Shown: positions 62,272 through 64,000 of the stretch, one piece after another
How the letters are laid out: each line of letters starts with the position of its first letter
How positions within the stretch are numbered: position 1 is the first letter of the stretch
From: Mortierella alpina
Taxonomy: Eukaryota; Mortierellomycota; Mortierellomycetes; Mortierellales; Mortierellaceae
NCBI GenBank assembly: GCA_029449245.1
Contig: JANATF010000002.1
Span: 930,001-994,000 of the forward strand
Direction: 5' to 3'
DNA length: 64,000 nt
Notes under the pieces: model-generated
Seen by the model: only the letters and a program-made list of their open reading frames with translations
Told to the model about the DNA's origin: nothing
Databases searched by the model: none
Made by a program: the position numbers and the translations under genes

Positions 62272-64000
62272 CGTGCCTTCGTTGTAATGTAGTTCTCATT
62301 GGTAGCTTTGATTGCATGCGCTTGGCTAATGTCCTGGGGTTGCAAGACTAACTAGGCTGCTGTGGTTGTTGCACAGTGGAGGTGCGCGGATGTTATCCAC
62401 ACACCACGAACAGCGAGGACCACATTGCGGTGGGCATGTCAACTGCGGCTATTGGTAATCCTTCGACACTGTGCTCTACACGAAGTGCAATGAACCAGGC
62501 GAGAGGAAGTGCATGCACAACGGGCATGGATGTACTGGACAAGGAGGATGGACCTGCTGCACGAATGCAGAGGAGGAGTGTGCGTGCACACATGCCTTCG
62601 TTGTAATGTAGTTCTCAGTGGTAGCTTTGATTGCATGCGCTTGGCTAATGTCCTGGGGTTGCAAGACTAACTAGGCTGCTGTTTGCAAGAGCTGACATCA
62701 CCCACCTGTTATTGTGGTTGTTGCACAGTGGAGGTGCGCGGATGTTATCCACACACCACGAACAGCGAGGACCACATTGCGGTGGGCATGTCAACTGCGG
62801 CTATTGGTAATCCTTCGACACTGTGCTCTACACGAAGTGCAATGAACCAGGCGAGAGGAAGTGTATGCACAACGGGCATGGATGTACTGGACAAGGAGGA
62901 TGGACCTGCTGCACGAATGCAGAGGAGTGTGCGTGCACACATGCCTTCGTTGTAATGTAGTCCTCAGTGGTAGCTTTGATTGCATGCGCTTGGCTAATGT
63001 CCTGTGGTTGCGTTAGGTGAAGTCTAACTAGGCTGCTGTTTGCAAGAGCTGACATCACCCACCTGTTATTGTGGTTGTTGCAAGGTGAAGGTGCGCGGAT
63101 GTTATCCACACACCACGAACAGCGAGGACCACATTGCGGTGGGCATGTCAACTGCGGCTATTGGTAATCCTTCGACACTGTGCTCTACACGAAGTGCAAT
63201 GAACCAGGCGAGAGGAAGTGTATGCACAACGGGCATGGATGTACTGGACAATGACGATGGGTGTGCTGCACGAATGCAGAGGAGTGTGCGTGCACACGTG
63301 CCTTCGTTGTAATGTAGTTCTCAGTGGTAGCTTTGATTGCATGCGCTTGGTTACTGTCCTGTGGTTGCGTTAGGTGAAGTCTAACTAGGCTGCTGTTTGC
63401 AAGAGCTGACATCACCCATCTGTTATTGTGGTTGTTGCAAGGTGAAGGTGCGCGGATGTTATCCACACACCACGAACCGCGAGGACCACATTGCGGTGGG
63501 CATGTCAACTGCGGCTATTGGTAATCCTTCGACACTGTGCTCTACACGAAGTGCAATGAACCAGGCGAGAGGAAGTGCATGCACAACGGCCGTGAATGTA
63601 CTGGACAATGACGATGGGTGTGCTGCACGAATGCAGAGGAGTGTGCGTGCACACGTGCCTTCGTTGTAATGTAGTTCTCATTGGTAGCTTTGATTGCATG
63701 CGCTTGGCTAATATCCTGGGGTTGCAAGACTAACTTGGCTGCTGTTTGCAAGAGCTGACATCACCCACCTGTTATTGTGGTTGTTGCAAGGTGAAGGTGC
63801 GCGGATGTTATCCACACACCACGAACAGCGAGGACCACATTGCGGTGGGCATGTCAACTGCGGCTATTGGTAATCCTTCGACACTGTGCTCTACACGAAG
63901 TGCAATGAACCAGGCGAGAGGAAGTGCATGCACAACGGGCATGGATGTACTGGACAATGACGATGGGTGTGCTGCACGAATGCAGAGGAGTGTGCGTGCA
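62272..64000. repeat. Tandem satellite, 357-bp unit, about five copies
   Basis: CCTTCGTTGTAATGTAG recurs at 62275, 62595, 62944, 63301 and 63658. The spacings are 320, 349, 357 and 357; the array runs off the window edge. The shorter first unit lacks the CAAGAGCTGACATCACCC segment. Because 357 is a multiple of three, similar open frames of 64-107 codons appear in each unit on both strands; I do not regard them as genes. Position next to a retrotransposon pile suggests subtelomeric or pericentromeric DNA, but that is inference. Confidence 0.9.

Noticed and set aside
49753-62276. Target duplication for element G
   Set aside because: GATAC and CGTGC do not match, and the LTRs are of different types.
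62376-63751. Repeated 62-107 codon frames in the satellite, both strands
   Set aside because: Explained by a 357-bp unit divisible by three; overlapping frames on both strands with no recognisable protein features.

Overview
This window comes from a fungal nuclear genome. The genes at the left end have short GT-AG introns, and one encodes a Golgi golgin ending in a GRIP domain. The rest is packed with Ty3/gypsy chromodomain retrotransposons. The style suggests an early-diverging fungus such as Mortierellomycota or Mucoromycota, but that is inference and no marker gene settles it.

The first 11 kb hold host genes, all on the + strand: the 3' end of a coiled-coil protein (2-985), a two-exon protein built from two copies of one domain (1605-2585), a small probably mitochondrial protein (2741-3010), and a seven-exon, about 1909-residue GRIP golgin (4397-10774).

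From about 11.04 kb to 62.27 kb everything is nested LTR retrotransposons and foldback DNA elements. I use working names. Host element E (+) starts near 11043, with gag, protease and RT pieces up to 41791. It is split by X (-, 11994-25659), A (+, 26300-33301), C (+, 34733-40891) and F (+, from 41792). X is in turn split by B (+, 13198-18804) and two foldback elements (21027-21818, 22442-23215). F is split by D (+, 42354-48538) and a third foldback element (48777-49721), and is cut off at 49757 by G (-, 49758-62271). G carries a 137-bp solo LTR (53346-53482) and A2 (-, 53962-60963), a second copy of the A family. Perfect 5-bp duplications flank A, A2, B, C, D and the solo LTR; 8-bp duplications flank the foldback elements. 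The two LTRs of A, A2, B, C, D and X look identical by eye, so the pile-up is recent. A, A2, C and D each keep one uninterrupted Gag-Pol frame of 1730-1791 residues. B keeps gag and pol in a -1 frameshift arrangement with a textbook slippery site.

The window ends (62272-64000) in a tandem satellite with a 357-bp unit.

The most notable observation concerns replication signals. Five LTR families with unrelated sequences (A, C, D, E, X) share a hidden layout. A palindrome encloses an A/T-rich, often TATA-like, core. An AATAAA-like box follows in all five, then a TTCT-type box and a short sequence. That short sequence is the exact reverse complement of the bases immediately after a T6-T8 run that follows the LTR. 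The pairing covaries between families, which argues for self-primed reverse transcription of the kind known for Tf1. B and F show a longer version (9 bp).
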